NCBI GenBank assembly: GCA_017459565.1
Contig: JAFUCP010000213.1
Coordinates: forward strand, 1 to 50,279
Source: Clostridia bacterium
Lineage (GTDB): Bacteria; Bacillota; Clostridia; Christensenellales; Aristaeellaceae
Direction of reading: 5' to 3'
DNA length: 50,279 nt
In this document: one piece after another, positions 32,063-40,912 of the stretch
Layout: each line of letters opens with the position of its first letter
How positions within the stretch are numbered: position 1 is the stretch's first letter
The notes under the pieces: model-generated
The model's input: only the letters and a program-made list of their open reading frames with translations
Database searches by the model: none
What the model was told of the DNA's origin: nothing
Translations under genes and position numbers: made by a program

Positions 32063-33061
32063 TTAATGCCGCCCGCGGCCGCCGCCGCCGCCCGCGGTCC
32101 TGCCGCCGCCGCCGCTGCCCCCGCCGAAGCCGGAGGAGCGGGACGATCCGCCGAAGGACGAGCGGCCCCCGCCAAAGGACGAGCGGGATGAGCCGCCGCC
32201 GAAGGAGCTGCCCGATCCCCAGCCGGAGGTCCGTCGGGGTGGAGAGGTAAAGGACGAGTGATAGACGGTGCGCGTCGGCCGATAGCCGATGCCCATGGGC
32301 GGCGGCGGAGGCGGAGGCAGGATGACCGTGCTGCGGCGGGCGCGCCTGCCCTTGCTCATCACCACGACCAGCGCAACCAGCAGCATCACAAAGATCAGAA
32401 ATCCAAAGCCGGTGCCGAAGCCATCGCTTTCGTCGCGATACGTATTGTTGTTCGCCGTGACGCGCCGGGAGCCGGTATAGCCCCCGAAGCCCTGGGCGGA
32501 AGTGTTTTTCGCGCTGTATTCGTTATAGGCCGCAATGCCGTCCTGAACGGTAATGCCCGTGTTGTAGTGGCTCGAAATGCGCGCAAAGACGGCCTCAAAG
32601 AACTTCCTGACGCCGTCCTCATAGCGCTTTGCGGCAAAGTCCCCCTCCAGGTAGTCGTCCCGGTACTGCGTCAGCGTGCCCCGGGAGAGGCTGCTGTCCA
32701 GGCCGATGCCCGTGCAGTAGTAATAATCGTCGTCCCCGATGGCCAGCAGCAGCAAAAAGCCGTTGCCCTTGGCCGCGTCGCCAATGCCCCAGGCATTGAA
32801 AAGGTCATAGGCATAATCGTCGATGGCCTCCCTGCCGGTGGTGTCCAGCGTCACCACCACGATCTGCGCGCCGCAGGCCTCGTTCAGCAGCTTGTTGGAA
32901 AAATAGATTTCCCCCTCCACCGCCTCCGAAAGCACATTGGCATTGTCGAGATAATAGAAATCCGCTCCCGGAGAGACGGTCTTTGCCAGCGCGGGCGCAC
33001 ACAAGAGCGCCAGCGCCATGACCATGGCGACAGCCAGCCGAAGCGCCTTATTCAGCTTCAT
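32063..33061 (-). CDS. TPM-domain (YgcG-type) exported membrane protein with Gly/Ser-rich tail
   Basis: 332 residues. Signal peptide (LAVAMVMALALLCAPALA), then a TPM domain (about 35-180: YLDNANVLSEAVEGEIYFSNKLLNEACGAQIVVVTLD and DAAKGNGFLLLLAIGDDDYYYCTGIGL). A linker, one membrane helix (about 220-240) and a basic segment follow, then a proline run and a roughly 75-residue low-complexity Gly/Ser/Arg tail. The order puts the TPM domain outside and the tail inside. Roles suggested for TPM proteins (phosphatase, photosystem repair) do not transfer here. Translated from ATG 33061, overlapping the LemA stop region, and so likely to act together with LemA. Confidence 0.85.
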   Translation of the reverse strand: MKLNKALRLAVAMVMALALLCAPALAKTVSPGADFYYLDNANVLSEAVEGEIYFSNKLLNEACGAQIVVVTLDTTGREAIDDYAYDLFNAWGIGDAAKGNGFLLLLAIGDDDYYYCTGIGLDSSLSRGTLTQYRDDYLEGDFAAKRYEDGVRKFFEAVFARISSHYNTGITVQDGIAAYNEYSAKNTSAQGFGGYTGSRRVTANNNTYRDESDGFGTGFGFLIFVMLLVALVVVMSKGRRARRSTVILPPPPPPPMGIGYRPTRTVYHSSFTSPPRRTSGWGSGSSFGGGSSRSSFGGGRSSFGGSSRSSGFGGGSGGGGRTAGGGGGRGRH

Positions 33062-33063
33062 AT

Positions 33064-33624
33064 TCAACCTCCAAAGGTACTCAGTTCACTCTGTCCCGAC
33101 AGCTTTGCCACGACGCCGCCCGGAAAGCCCGAAATCAGGCCGTTGTACCCGGCGGCCAGCTTGATATAATCGTCGTGCTTGATCTTGTTCTCGTTCTCCC
33201 AGAAGTCGTCATAGGCGACCTTGAAATTGGTATAGTCCGACCCCTTGACCGCCCCGTACATGGCGTTGTACAGCTTGTCCACGGCGGATTTGAGGGCGGT
33301 ATAGGCCTCGTAGCGCTCCCCGGTGTCCTGCGCGGCGTCCATCCTGCCGGCCAGCTCCTCCACGCTGTCGGCCAGCTGGACCTGGCTGTCCTTGAGATGC
33401 AGCTGTCCCTCCGAAGCCATCAGCCGCGCGGATTCGGACGCGGAATCCAGATAGGCGTCCACGCTGTGCCGGGTGGACAGCGAGGTGTCCGCGCCGCGGT
33501 CATACACCGCCAGCACGCTGCCCCGCTCCCGGGCCAGGCCCATGCCGCCCAGGCCGAATATGCTGGCCAGCACGCACACCGCCAGCACCACAAAGGCAAT
33601 TTTGCGATTTTCGGAAAACTGCAT
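33064..33624 (-). CDS. LemA-family membrane protein, short form
   Basis: 186 residues: one N-terminal helix (KIAFVVLAVCVLASIFGLGGMG) followed by a helical extracytoplasmic domain ending in YNGLISGFPGGVVAKLSG, which corresponds to the conserved LemA C-terminal YNxxxxxFPxxxxA block. LemA and TPM genes commonly neighbour each other; their shared function at the envelope is unknown. Start 33624 with GAGGAG upstream. Shorter and more diverged than typical LemA, hence some caution. Confidence 0.75.
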   Translation of the reverse strand: MQFSENRKIAFVVLAVCVLASIFGLGGMGLARERGSVLAVYDRGADTSLSTRHSVDAYLDSASESARLMASEGQLHLKDSQVQLADSVEELAGRMDAAQDTGERYEAYTALKSAVDKLYNAMYGAVKGSDYTNFKVAYDDFWENENKIKHDDYIKLAAGYNGLISGFPGGVVAKLSGQSELSTFGG

Positions 33625-33721
33625 TTCAGAGCGCTCCTCTCGGTTTGATGACAAACTCAATGAAATTGCGCGGGAGCGGCGCAAGACCGTCCCCGCGCCC
33701 AAATGCGTTCAGCCCGGCGGC

Positions 33722-34900
33722 TTACTGGCGAACCTCCAGGATCTTGGCGCGCAGCTCGCCCTCGATGGTGGCCAGCTCCTGCTCCGCGGCGCGGCGCTTC
33801 TCCTTGCCCTGCTGCTGGATCTCCAGCACCTCGTCCATGGTATCGATGAGCAGCTTGTTGGTGTGCTTCAGGGTTTCGATATCCACCATGCCGCGCTCGG
33901 CCTCCTTGGCCGTCTCAACCGTGGCCATGTGCAGCTTTTCGGCGTTCTTGGTCAGCAGGTCGTTGGTCAGATCGGTCACGGCGCGCTGGGCCTTCATGGC
34001 GTTTTCGGTGTGGGCCAGGCCCAGGGCAAGCACCATCTGGCTCTTCCACAGCGGGATGGTATTGACCAGGGAGGTCTGAATCTTTTCCGCCATGATCTGG
34101 TTGCTGGACTGGATCAGGCGAATCTGGGGCGCCATCTGGATGGAGATGTTGCGGGTCAGCTCCAGGTCGTACAGCTTCTTTTCAAAGCGGTCGGCCTTAT
34201 CCGCCAGGTCCTTGGCGGCCTGGGCGTCCTCGGGCAGCCCGGAAGCGGCGGCCTTGTCGCGGGCCTGCTTCACCTCGTTGGCGCGGAAGGACTCCAGGCG
34301 CTTCTTGCCCGCCACGATGTACATGGACAGCTCCTTGAAATAGACCAGGTTCTGGTCATACAGCTTGTCCAGCATGGCGATGTCCTTGAGCAGCTGAATC
34401 TGGTGCTGTTCCAGGCCCTCGACGATCTTGTTGACGTTGACCTCGGTGTGGTCATACTTGGCCTTGAGCAGCTCCAGGTTGTTGACCTGCTTCTTGAACA
34501 GGCCGAACAGACCGCCCTTTTCCTCCTTGTCGGTATCGAAGCTCTTCAGCTCCACCACCAGGTTTGCGATCATGTTGCCCACCTCGTCCAAATCCTTGGT
34601 CTGGACGTTTTTCAGGGCGGCGTCGGAGAACTGGGAGATGTTCTGCTGGGCGGCCGCGCCGTAAGAGAACACCAGATTGCTGTCGCGCACGTCGATCTTC
34701 TCGGAGAAGTCGTCGATCATCTGCTGCTCTTCCTCGGAAAAGCTCTGCATGTCCAGCGTGGCCTGCTGGACCTCCTTCTGCACATTGGCCTCCGCCTGAT
34801 CCAGGGCCTCGGTGGCCTGCACGGCGGCCGCTACCGCGGCGTCCAGCTCCGGCTTGTTCTCGTCAAAGGGTTCCAGGGTCAGCTTGATTCCGTCAGACAT
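33722..34900 (-). CDS. telA: TelA-family toxic-anion resistance protein
   Basis: 392-residue, highly charged, mostly alpha-helical cytoplasmic protein with long coiled-coil segments. Family marks include KGGLFGLFKKQVNNLELLKAKYDHTEVNVNKIVEGLEQHQIQLLKDIAMLDKLYDQNLVYFKEL and the late RNISIQMAPQIRLIQSSNQIMAEKIQTSLVNTIPLWKSQMVLALG. TelA members are linked to tellurite, antibiotic and cell-envelope stress, but the mechanism is not established. It follows xpaC by 56 bases, a conserved pairing in Bacillota; GGAGG precedes the ATG. Confidence 0.93.
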   Translation of the reverse strand: MSDGIKLTLEPFDENKPELDAAVAAAVQATEALDQAEANVQKEVQQATLDMQSFSEEEQQMIDDFSEKIDVRDSNLVFSYGAAAQQNISQFSDAALKNVQTKDLDEVGNMIANLVVELKSFDTDKEEKGGLFGLFKKQVNNLELLKAKYDHTEVNVNKIVEGLEQHQIQLLKDIAMLDKLYDQNLVYFKELSMYIVAGKKRLESFRANEVKQARDKAAASGLPEDAQAAKDLADKADRFEKKLYDLELTRNISIQMAPQIRLIQSSNQIMAEKIQTSLVNTIPLWKSQMVLALGLAHTENAMKAQRAVTDLTNDLLTKNAEKLHMATVETAKEAERGMVDIETLKHTNKLLIDTMDEVLEIQQQGKEKRRAAEQELATIEGELRAKILEVRQ

Positions 34901-34956
34901 GGTGATAACCTCCTAAAAAAATTCGTGGATTTGCACATTGAGAACCGTTTTGTCGC

Positions 34957-35709
34957 TCAATGGCCGCCCAGGGTGAGCTTGATGCCCTCCTTGGTGGTCT
35001 TTTCAGCCGCCTGCTGCTCCGCCGGGGCGGGCTTTGCGGCCTGCTTCGCCGCGGGTGCGGCGTCGCGTATGGAGTTCATGCCGGTCTTGATCAGGTTGTC
35101 GCCGGTGAGCATGGTCTGCATCACCTTGATTTCCGCGTCAATATCCATCTCGTCGTCCTTGTACAGGTTGTCGGCGCACTTTTCAAAGGCGCCCGCCGCA
35201 AGGCCCAGGCTGCTCTCTATGGTGGACATGGCGGACTGTATGTTTTCACCCTTGGTGGGGGCGTTCATCAGCACCTGGTACTGCTCCATCAGCTTTTCAG
35301 AGGTGGGCAGATAGTAGTTCATGAAGCGGCGCACCAGCGCGATCTTCCGCGGGTCGCGGCCAAGCTCCTTGAAGATCTGCTGCCCGGAGGCGTACATGCG
35401 GTCCAGGTTGCGGGTGATCTCCGCGTCGGGGATGGCCTCGTTGGCCCGGCGCAGGTTCTCCAGCCGCTCTCGGGCAATGTCGATTTCCCTGTCCACGGCG
35501 GCGTCGCCGGTTTCGATCTTGTCCCGCACCTCAACATCCCGCCCAGGGAACAGCACGGAGGCGCCGAAATAGGCTCCCACGGACAGCGCCGCCGTCACCA
35601 GCAGCCCCGGCAGCTTCATCAAAAGCTTCGGGAAGATCAAGCCCGCCAGCAGCCACAGCGCCGCGGCGATATAGATCGGTATCGCCGATTTGAGATGTAC
35701 CTTTTTCAT
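34957..35709 (-). CDS. xpaC: XpaC-like membrane protein (5-bromo-4-chloroindolyl phosphate hydrolysis family)
   Basis: 250 residues: two N-terminal membrane helices (about 10-27 and 33-52), then a helical cytoplasmic domain (RRANEAIPDAEITRNLDRMYASGQQIFKELGRDPRKIALVRRFMNYYLPTSEKLMEQYQ) and an Ala/Pro/Lys-rich tail. Despite the family name, no phosphatase motif is visible. Partner of telA directly downstream. Its ATG overlaps the stop of xth (ATGA). Confidence 0.85.
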   Translation of the reverse strand: MKKVHLKSAIPIYIAAALWLLAGLIFPKLLMKLPGLLVTAALSVGAYFGASVLFPGRDVEVRDKIETGDAAVDREIDIARERLENLRRANEAIPDAEITRNLDRMYASGQQIFKELGRDPRKIALVRRFMNYYLPTSEKLMEQYQVLMNAPTKGENIQSAMSTIESSLGLAAGAFEKCADNLYKDDEMDIDAEIKVMQTMLTGDNLIKTGMNSIRDAAPAAKQAAKPAPAEQQAAEKTTKEGIKLTLGGH

Positions 35710-36500
35710 GCTTCAGCCCCCCGTTCGTTCAAGTCGTCCGTCTCCGCCGCCCGGATATCCAGCTCCACCGGGCAGTGGTCGCTGCCCATGATATTCGGGT
35801 GAATCTTCGCGTCGGTCATGCGCTCTCGCAGCTTTTCCGAAACGATGAAATAGTCGATGCGCCAGCCCGCGTTCCTCGATCGCGCGCCGCCGATATAGCT
35901 CCACCAGCTGTAGGCTCCGGTGACATCCGGGTAAAAATACCGGAAACTGTCGATAAAGCCCGCGTTCAGCAGCTCGGTGAGCTTGCCGCGCTCCTCATCG
36001 GTGAAGCCGGCGTTGCGGCGGTTGGTCTTGGGGTTTTTCAGGTCGATCTCCTGATGGGCCACGTTCAGATCCCCGGTGAGGATCACCGGCTTGAGGGCGT
36101 CGAGCTTCACCAGGTAGGCGCGGAAATCGTCCTCCCACTGCATCCGGTATTCCAGCCGCTTCAGTTCGTTCTGGGCGTTGGGCGTGTAACAGCACACCAG
36201 GTAAAAATCCCTGAATTCGCAGGTGATCACCCGGCCCTCGTGGTCGTGGATATCCACGCCGATGCCCGTCGTGACCGACAGCATCGGCACCCGTGAAAAC
36301 ACCGCCGTGCCGGAATAACCCTTGCGGTCCGCGCAGTTCATCACCTGCTCATAGCCCGCCAGCGCCACGTCGCACTGGCCCTTTTGCATCTTGATCTCCT
36401 GCAGGCAAATCACATCCGCGTCCAGGGCCGCGATGCTTTCATAGAAACCCTTTTGCAGCACCGCCCGCAGACCGTTGACGTTCCAGGATACCATTTTCAT
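35706..36500 (-). CDS. xth: Exodeoxyribonuclease III/AP endonuclease
   Basis: 264-residue Mg2+-dependent base-excision-repair nuclease that cleaves at abasic sites and degrades 3' ends. Motifs: MVSWNVNGLRA (3-13), CLQEIKMQ with the metal-binding Glu, VCCYTPNAQ, LTGDLNVAH with catalytic Asp/Asn, SWWSYIGGARSRNAGWRIDYF and the catalytic GSDHCPV near the C-terminus. Full length. First gene of the minus-strand operon continuing into xpaC, telA, lemA and TPM, an uncommon pairing of DNA repair with envelope-stress genes. Confidence 0.96.
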   Translation of the reverse strand: MKMVSWNVNGLRAVLQKGFYESIAALDADVICLQEIKMQKGQCDVALAGYEQVMNCADRKGYSGTAVFSRVPMLSVTTGIGVDIHDHEGRVITCEFRDFYLVCCYTPNAQNELKRLEYRMQWEDDFRAYLVKLDALKPVILTGDLNVAHQEIDLKNPKTNRRNAGFTDEERGKLTELLNAGFIDSFRYFYPDVTGAYSWWSYIGGARSRNAGWRIDYFIVSEKLRERMTDAKIHPNIMGSDHCPVELDIRAAETDDLNERGAEA

Positions 36501-36571
36501 GAAAATAACACCATCCAGGCGGCGTTTGTGCTATAATACCACAATAAGCACATACGCCCACGATTGGTGCT

Positions 36572-36599
36572 ATTATATCATACTTTCTTCAAATTGCAA
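36572..36599 (-). promoter_or_regulatory. Promoter of the xth-xpaC-telA-lemA-TPM operon
   Basis: Minus strand: TTGCAA (36599-36594), 16-base spacer, TATAAT (36577-36572), inside a clearly AT-rich gap. TTGCAA is its own complement and could also serve as a -35 for the divergent inositol monophosphatase gene, but no good plus-strand -10 was found. Confidence 0.65.
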
Positions 36600-36654
36600 A
36601 CATATTTTGCGAATTATCCGATGGATTATCCAAACAATACGGGAGATGATCGAA

Positions 36655-37452
36655 ATGGAGCTTCTTGAAAAGGCCCGTTTGGCGGAAAGGGCCGCCCGCG
36701 CATCGGGAGAAATGCTGGAAAGGCGCGGCGATTTCAGCGTGTCGCGCAAGAGCGAAAACGACTTTGTGACCCAGATGGATTTCAAAAGCGAGGCGCTGAT
36801 CCGCGATATGCTGCTCACCGCCTGTCCGGGGGACGAATTCTTCGGCGAGGAGGGCGGCGGCGCGCAGCAGGCGGCGGGGCGCTGGATCGTGGACCCCATC
36901 GACGGCACCGCCAACTACATGCGCAACCACCGGCTGTACACCATCTCCATCGCCTATGAGCGCGAAGGCGAGCTGGCGGTGGGCTGCGTGTTCTGCCCGG
37001 GCACCAATGAGCTGTTTTCGGCCGTGCGCGGCCATGGGGCGACGCTGAACGGCAGGCCCATCCGCGTCTCCGGCACATCCCTGCTGCGCGACGCCTTCGT
37101 CCACCTGGGCTTCGGCCACCGCAATCCCGCGTGCCTTGCGCGCACGCTGGCGCGCTTTCCGGCGCTCATGGGCGCGGTCAGCGACGTGCGGCGCAGCGGC
37201 ACCGCGGCCTATGACCTGTGCTGTGTGGCCGACGGGCGCTCCGACGCCTTTGTGGAGCTGGGGCTGAACCTGTACGACTACGCCGCGGGCTATGTCATAC
37301 TCACCGAGGCCGGCGGGCGGCTGACCGGCTGGCAGGCGGGCGAGGACGGCATCGCCACCGGCAACATCCTCGCCACCAACGCGCTTTTGCACGAGCCGCT
37401 GCGCCGCATCCTCTGCGATACGGCTTCGCAGAATTTACCGGCCCGGCCTTGA
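36655..37452 (+). CDS. Inositol monophosphatase-family protein
   Basis: 265 residues. The Mg2+/Li+-sensitive phosphatase fold is shown by FFGEEGGG (metal-binding Glu pair, about 61-68), WIVDPIDGTANYMRN (about 77-91) and LYDYAAGYVILTEAGG (about 217-232, where Tyr replaces the usual Trp). The substrate may be inositol phosphate, PAP or a sugar phosphate. The ATG at 36655 has GGGAGA 8 bases upstream; the open frame extends further but through AT-rich promoter DNA. Its stop codon overlaps the -35 of the cysS promoter. Confidence 0.9.
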   Translation: MELLEKARLAERAARASGEMLERRGDFSVSRKSENDFVTQMDFKSEALIRDMLLTACPGDEFFGEEGGGAQQAAGRWIVDPIDGTANYMRNHRLYTISIAYEREGELAVGCVFCPGTNELFSAVRGHGATLNGRPIRVSGTSLLRDAFVHLGFGHRNPACLARTLARFPALMGAVSDVRRSGTAAYDLCCVADGRSDAFVELGLNLYDYAAGYVILTEAGGRLTGWQAGEDGIATGNILATNALLHEPLRRILCDTASQNLPARP

Positions 37453-37477
37453 CGGTTCGCCGGGGAGACACTATAAT
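37449..37477 (+). promoter_or_regulatory. Promoter of cysS
   Basis: TTGACG (37449-37454), 17-base spacer, TATAAT (37472-37477). The -35 shares bases with the stop codon of the preceding gene. The 74-base leader is too short for a T-box and shows none of its motifs. Confidence 0.8.
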
Positions 37478-37551
37478 GTTGCAAAGCTGACGGCGAAACG
37501 CGGCCTCGCCCGCAGACGGGGCGGAGTCTTTTCGATGGGAGGACATGAATT

Positions 37552-38970
37552 ATGAAGCAAATGATGATTTACAATACCCTCTCCCGCAAAAAGGAGGCCT
37601 TCGTGCCGGTCCGCGAGGGCAAGTGCGGCATCTATGCCTGCGGCCCGACAGTGTACAATTATTTCCACATCGGCAACGCCCGCCCCTTCATCATATTCGA
37701 CACCCTGCGCCGCTTCATGCAGCATCTGGGCTACGACGTGACCTTCGTGCAGAATTTCACCGATATTGACGACAAGATGATCAAGCGCGCCAATGAAGAG
37801 GGCACCACGGTGGAGGCCATCGCCGAAAAGTACATTGCCGAATACTTCAGGGACGCCGAGGCCATCGGCGTGAAGAAGGCGGACGTGCATCCCCGGGCCA
37901 CCCGGCACATCGGGGAAATCATCGGCCTGATCAAAAAGCTGGAGTTCAAGGGTCTGGCCTATCGTGCCGACAACGGCGACGTGTACTTCGATACCCAGGC
38001 CTGGCGCAGCAACTACGGGCGGCTGATCGGCCAGGACCTGGACGATCTGGAGTCCGGCGCCCGGGTAGAGGTGGGCGACGTGAAGCGCCACCCCATGGAC
38101 TTTGCCCTGTGGAAGGCCAAAAAGCCCGGCGAGCCCTTCTGGAAGAGCCCCTGGGGCGAGGGCCGTCCCGGCTGGCACATCGAGTGCAGCGCCATGAGCA
38201 TGAAGTATCTGGGCGAGACCTTCGATATCCACTGCGGCGGCGTGGACCTGATCTTCCCCCACCATGAAAACGAGATCGCCCAGTCCGAGGGTGCGACGGG
38301 CAAGCCCTTCGCCAAATACTGGATGCACAACGGCCACATCAACGTGGACAACAAGAAAATGTCCAAGTCCGCGGGGAATTTCTTCACCGTGCGGGACATC
38401 TCAAAGGAATTCGACCCTGAGGTGGTGCGCATGTTCATGCTCAGCGCCCACTACCGCAGCCCCATCAACTTCTCCCGGGAGCTGATGGAGCAGGCCAGGG
38501 CCGGGCTGGAGCGACTCTACACCGCCCGCAACAACGCGCTGTTCGCCCTGGACCACGCCCCCAGACGGGATATGAACGGGGATGAATCGGCCTTCGTGGC
38601 GCGCAGCCGCGATTTCATGGACCGGTTCGACGATGCCATGTGCGACGATCTGAACACCAGCGAGGCCATGGGCGTGCTGTTTGAGTACGTGCGCGACATG
38701 AACACCGCTCTTTCGGATGCCAACGCGCCCTGCGTCGACGCCATAGAAGCGGGGCTGGCCGCGCTGAACACCATGGCCCATGAGATCCTCGGCCTGCTGA
38801 TGAAGGAGGCCGACACCGTGCCGGATGAGATCAAGGCGCTGGTGCAGGCCCGAGCCGACGCCAAGAAGGCCCGGGATTTCGCCGAGGCTGACCGCATCCG
38901 CGCCCAGGTGCTGGAAATGGGCTACGTCATCGAGGATACCCCCAAGGGTCCGAAGGTCAAGAAGGCCTGA
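37552..38970 (+). CDS. cysS: Cysteinyl-tRNA synthetase
   Basis: 472-residue class Ia synthetase. ACGPTVYNYFHIGNARPF holds zinc ligand Cys30 and the HIGN signature (39-42); further zinc ligands lie in WHIECSAMS and GGVDLIFPHHENE; KKMSKSAGN is at about 267-275. A C-terminal helical anticodon domain follows. The ATG at 37552 has GGGAGGA upstream. Carried alone between its own promoter and terminator. Confidence 0.97.
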   Translation: MKQMMIYNTLSRKKEAFVPVREGKCGIYACGPTVYNYFHIGNARPFIIFDTLRRFMQHLGYDVTFVQNFTDIDDKMIKRANEEGTTVEAIAEKYIAEYFRDAEAIGVKKADVHPRATRHIGEIIGLIKKLEFKGLAYRADNGDVYFDTQAWRSNYGRLIGQDLDDLESGARVEVGDVKRHPMDFALWKAKKPGEPFWKSPWGEGRPGWHIECSAMSMKYLGETFDIHCGGVDLIFPHHENEIAQSEGATGKPFAKYWMHNGHINVDNKKMSKSAGNFFTVRDISKEFDPEVVRMFMLSAHYRSPINFSRELMEQARAGLERLYTARNNALFALDHAPRRDMNGDESAFVARSRDFMDRFDDAMCDDLNTSEAMGVLFEYVRDMNTALSDANAPCVDAIEAGLAALNTMAHEILGLLMKEADTVPDEIKALVQARADAKKARDFAEADRIRAQVLEMGYVIEDTPKGPKVKKA

Positions 38971-38985
38971 CATACGCCTTCTTTC

Positions 38986-39018
38986 AGCGCGCACCCCGCC
39001 GCGGGTGCGCGCTCTTTT
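38986..39018 (+). terminator. Rho-independent terminator of cysS
   Basis: AGCGCGCACCC (38986-38996) pairs perfectly with GGGTGCGCGCT (39003-39013), loop CGCCGC, followed by CTTTTC. Confidence 0.88.
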
Positions 39019-39125
39019 CGTCGAAATTGTACAATGATTGGGAAAACGGAACTTTTCTCCGGGTCGGCGGCATCCGAAGGATGGCGTCGACCATCATTAT
39101 ATTATGACAAAATTCGCGCAAGATA

Positions 39126-39155
39126 TTGACATTTCGTGGCGCATTATGTTATGAT
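39126..39155 (+). promoter_or_regulatory. Promoter of the secreted SH3-domain gene
   Basis: TTGACA (39126-39131), 18-base spacer, TATGAT (39150-39155). Confidence 0.72.
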
Positions 39156-39202
39156 ATAGACAGAATCTGGGTCGTTATCGATATGCGAGGGAGGTTTTCC
39201 AA

Positions 39203-39709
39203 ATGAAATCAGTATTACGCAGGTTTTGTGCCGCGGCGATGATCGTCATGCTGCTCATTGCAAGCGTGGCGGTGGCAGAGACCTATCCCCTGGGCACCTA
39301 CTATTGCAACGGCAACCGGGTCAACGTGCGCTCCGGCCCCAGCAGCAGCTATCCCAGTCAGTACAAGCTGATGCGCGGCGACGTCGTCACCGCCACCTCT
39401 CAATCCAACGGCTGGATGAAGATCACCTATTTCAACAAGAGTTCCAACAGCTCTGAAACGGGGTATATTTACCGCAAGTACCTGTACCAGGTGGAGACCA
39501 CCAGCGCCGCGGTCTCCGGATCGGTGTACAAGACCACCGCGAACCTGCGCGTGCGCTCCCAGGCTTCCACCTCCAAGGGCTATGTCATCACCAAGCTGAA
39601 GAAGGGCACGAAGGTCAAGGTTTCCAAGAAAAAGGGCTCCTGGGTGTATATCACCTACAGCGGCGGCACCGGCTGGGTTTCCGCGAAGTACCTGAAGAAG
39701 GTCGTCTGA
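39203..39709 (+). CDS. Secreted protein with two bacterial SH3 domains
   Basis: 168 residues: signal peptide (RRFCAAAMIVMLLIASVAVAE, cleavage near 26) followed by two SH3b domains, about 35-95 (NRVNVRSGPSSSYPSQYKLMRGDVVTAT) and 108-167 (ANLRVRSQASTSKGYVITKLKKGTKVKV, ending GWVSAKYLKK). SH3b modules bind cell-wall peptide cross-bridges; there is no attached hydrolase domain, so it may be a wall-binding or adaptor protein. The second domain is very basic. Monocistronic, with its own promoter and terminator. Confidence 0.92.
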   Translation: MKSVLRRFCAAAMIVMLLIASVAVAETYPLGTYYCNGNRVNVRSGPSSSYPSQYKLMRGDVVTATSQSNGWMKITYFNKSSNSSETGYIYRKYLYQVETTSAAVSGSVYKTTANLRVRSQASTSKGYVITKLKKGTKVKVSKKKGSWVYITYSGGTGWVSAKYLKKVV

Positions 39710-39717
39710 TCGGTTAC

Positions 39718-39766
39718 AGAAAAACAGCGCTCCCGGAACGAACTTTTCGGGGGCGCTGTTTTTTGC
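39718..39766. terminator. Bidirectional terminator between the SH3 gene and cbiD
   Basis: AACAGCGCTCCCG (39723-39735) pairs with CGGGGGCGCTGTT (39748-39760). TTTTT follows on the plus side and the matching AAAAA precedes on the other, so it can end both converging transcripts. Confidence 0.85.
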
Positions 39767-39769
39767 CCT

Positions 39770-40906
39770 TCAATCCCGCCAAAGCCGCGCAAGGCCGGGG
39801 GCGTTGGCGCTCTGGGCCAGGATGCCCCGGTGGGGCCCGGCGTTGGTAAAGCATATGAAGCCGATCTCCACGCCCGCGGGCACCCAGCGCTCAAGCGTAT
39901 TCTGGATCCGCTCGCCCAGCGCGTCCATTGTCGGCCCCAGCAGCCCCGCCCCGGCCAGGGCGTCCAGTGCGGCGTCGGTGGTCACGCATTTTTGGATCTC
40001 ACGGAGCGTAACGGCCTGGGCGCCGCAGGCCAGCGCGCAGGCGATCAGCGTCTCCATGCGCCCGTCGCCGTTGGCGGAGTGGGTGTTGCGAAGCCCGATG
40101 CCCAGCTTGACCAGCTTTCCGATGTGCCCCACCAGCAGGATGCGCTCAAAGCCCGCCTGCGCCGCGGCCTCCACCGCGTCGCCGATAAAGTTGCTGGTGG
40201 ACACCTGCCGCCGCATGGACAGGCCCAGCGCGTTTTCAGCGAAGTCCTCGCCGTAGTTGCCGGGGCACAGCAGCACATCCCTCGCCCCCGAAGTGCGCAG
40301 CACGTTCAGCTCCAGCCGGACGGTATCCAGCAGCGCGGCGTTGGACATGGGCTCCACGATGCCCGTGGTGCCGATGACGGAGATGCCGCCCACGATGCCG
40401 ATGCGGGGATTGAAGGTTTTGCCGGCCAGCGCCGCGCCGTCGGGAATGGAGATGACGATGCCGATGCCGCCCTCGTAGCCGCACTGGGCGCAGGCCGCCG
40501 CCACCTGCTCCCGGATCATCCGCCGGGGCACGGAGTTGATGGCCGCCGCGCCCACGGGCTGATCCAGCCCTGCCTTCGTGACGCGGCCCACGCCCTCGCC
40601 GCCATCGATTTCTATACCGACGTCGGTTTTCCTCGCCTCGGCATAGACCAGGATGCCGTTGGTGATATCGGGGTCATCCCCGCTGTCCTTCTGTACCGCG
40701 CAGCGGGCCCGGTCCGCGCCGATTTGCGCGTCGACGATATCCAGCGTCAGCCGGATGCCCTTGGGCGTGTCCATGCACACCGTATCCACGGCCTTGCCCG
40801 TGAGCAGCATCCGGGTCGCCGCCCCTGCGGCCCCCGCGGCGCAGGAGCCGGTGGTATAGCCGCAGCGCATGGTCTTTCCGCCCTTGGTGACATAGTGCCT
40901 GAGCAT
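39770..40906 (-). CDS. cbiD: Cobalt-precorrin-5B C1-methyltransferase
   Basis: 378 residues. The signature RCGYTTGSCAAGAAGAA at the N-terminus, SIPDGAALAGKTFNPRIGIVGGISVIGTTGIVEPMS and the later SNFIGDAVEAAAQAG and LVGHIGKLVKLG are diagnostic of CbiD. It methylates C1 of the corrin ring in the anaerobic B12 pathway using SAM. It follows cbiC by six bases and is the last gene of the operon, ending at the shared terminator. Confidence 0.97.
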   Translation of the reverse strand: MLRHYVTKGGKTMRCGYTTGSCAAGAAGAATRMLLTGKAVDTVCMDTPKGIRLTLDIVDAQIGADRARCAVQKDSGDDPDITNGILVYAEARKTDVGIEIDGGEGVGRVTKAGLDQPVGAAAINSVPRRMIREQVAAACAQCGYEGGIGIVISIPDGAALAGKTFNPRIGIVGGISVIGTTGIVEPMSNAALLDTVRLELNVLRTSGARDVLLCPGNYGEDFAENALGLSMRRQVSTSNFIGDAVEAAAQAGFERILLVGHIGKLVKLGIGLRNTHSANGDGRMETLIACALACGAQAVTLREIQKCVTTDAALDALAGAGLLGPTMDALGERIQNTLERWVPAGVEIGFICFTNAGPHRGILAQSANAPGLARLWRD

Positions 40907-40912
40907 GTCCTT

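Noticed and set aside
37478..37551. T-box in front of cysS
   Set aside because: 74 bases are too few and the TGGN antiterminator motif is absent.
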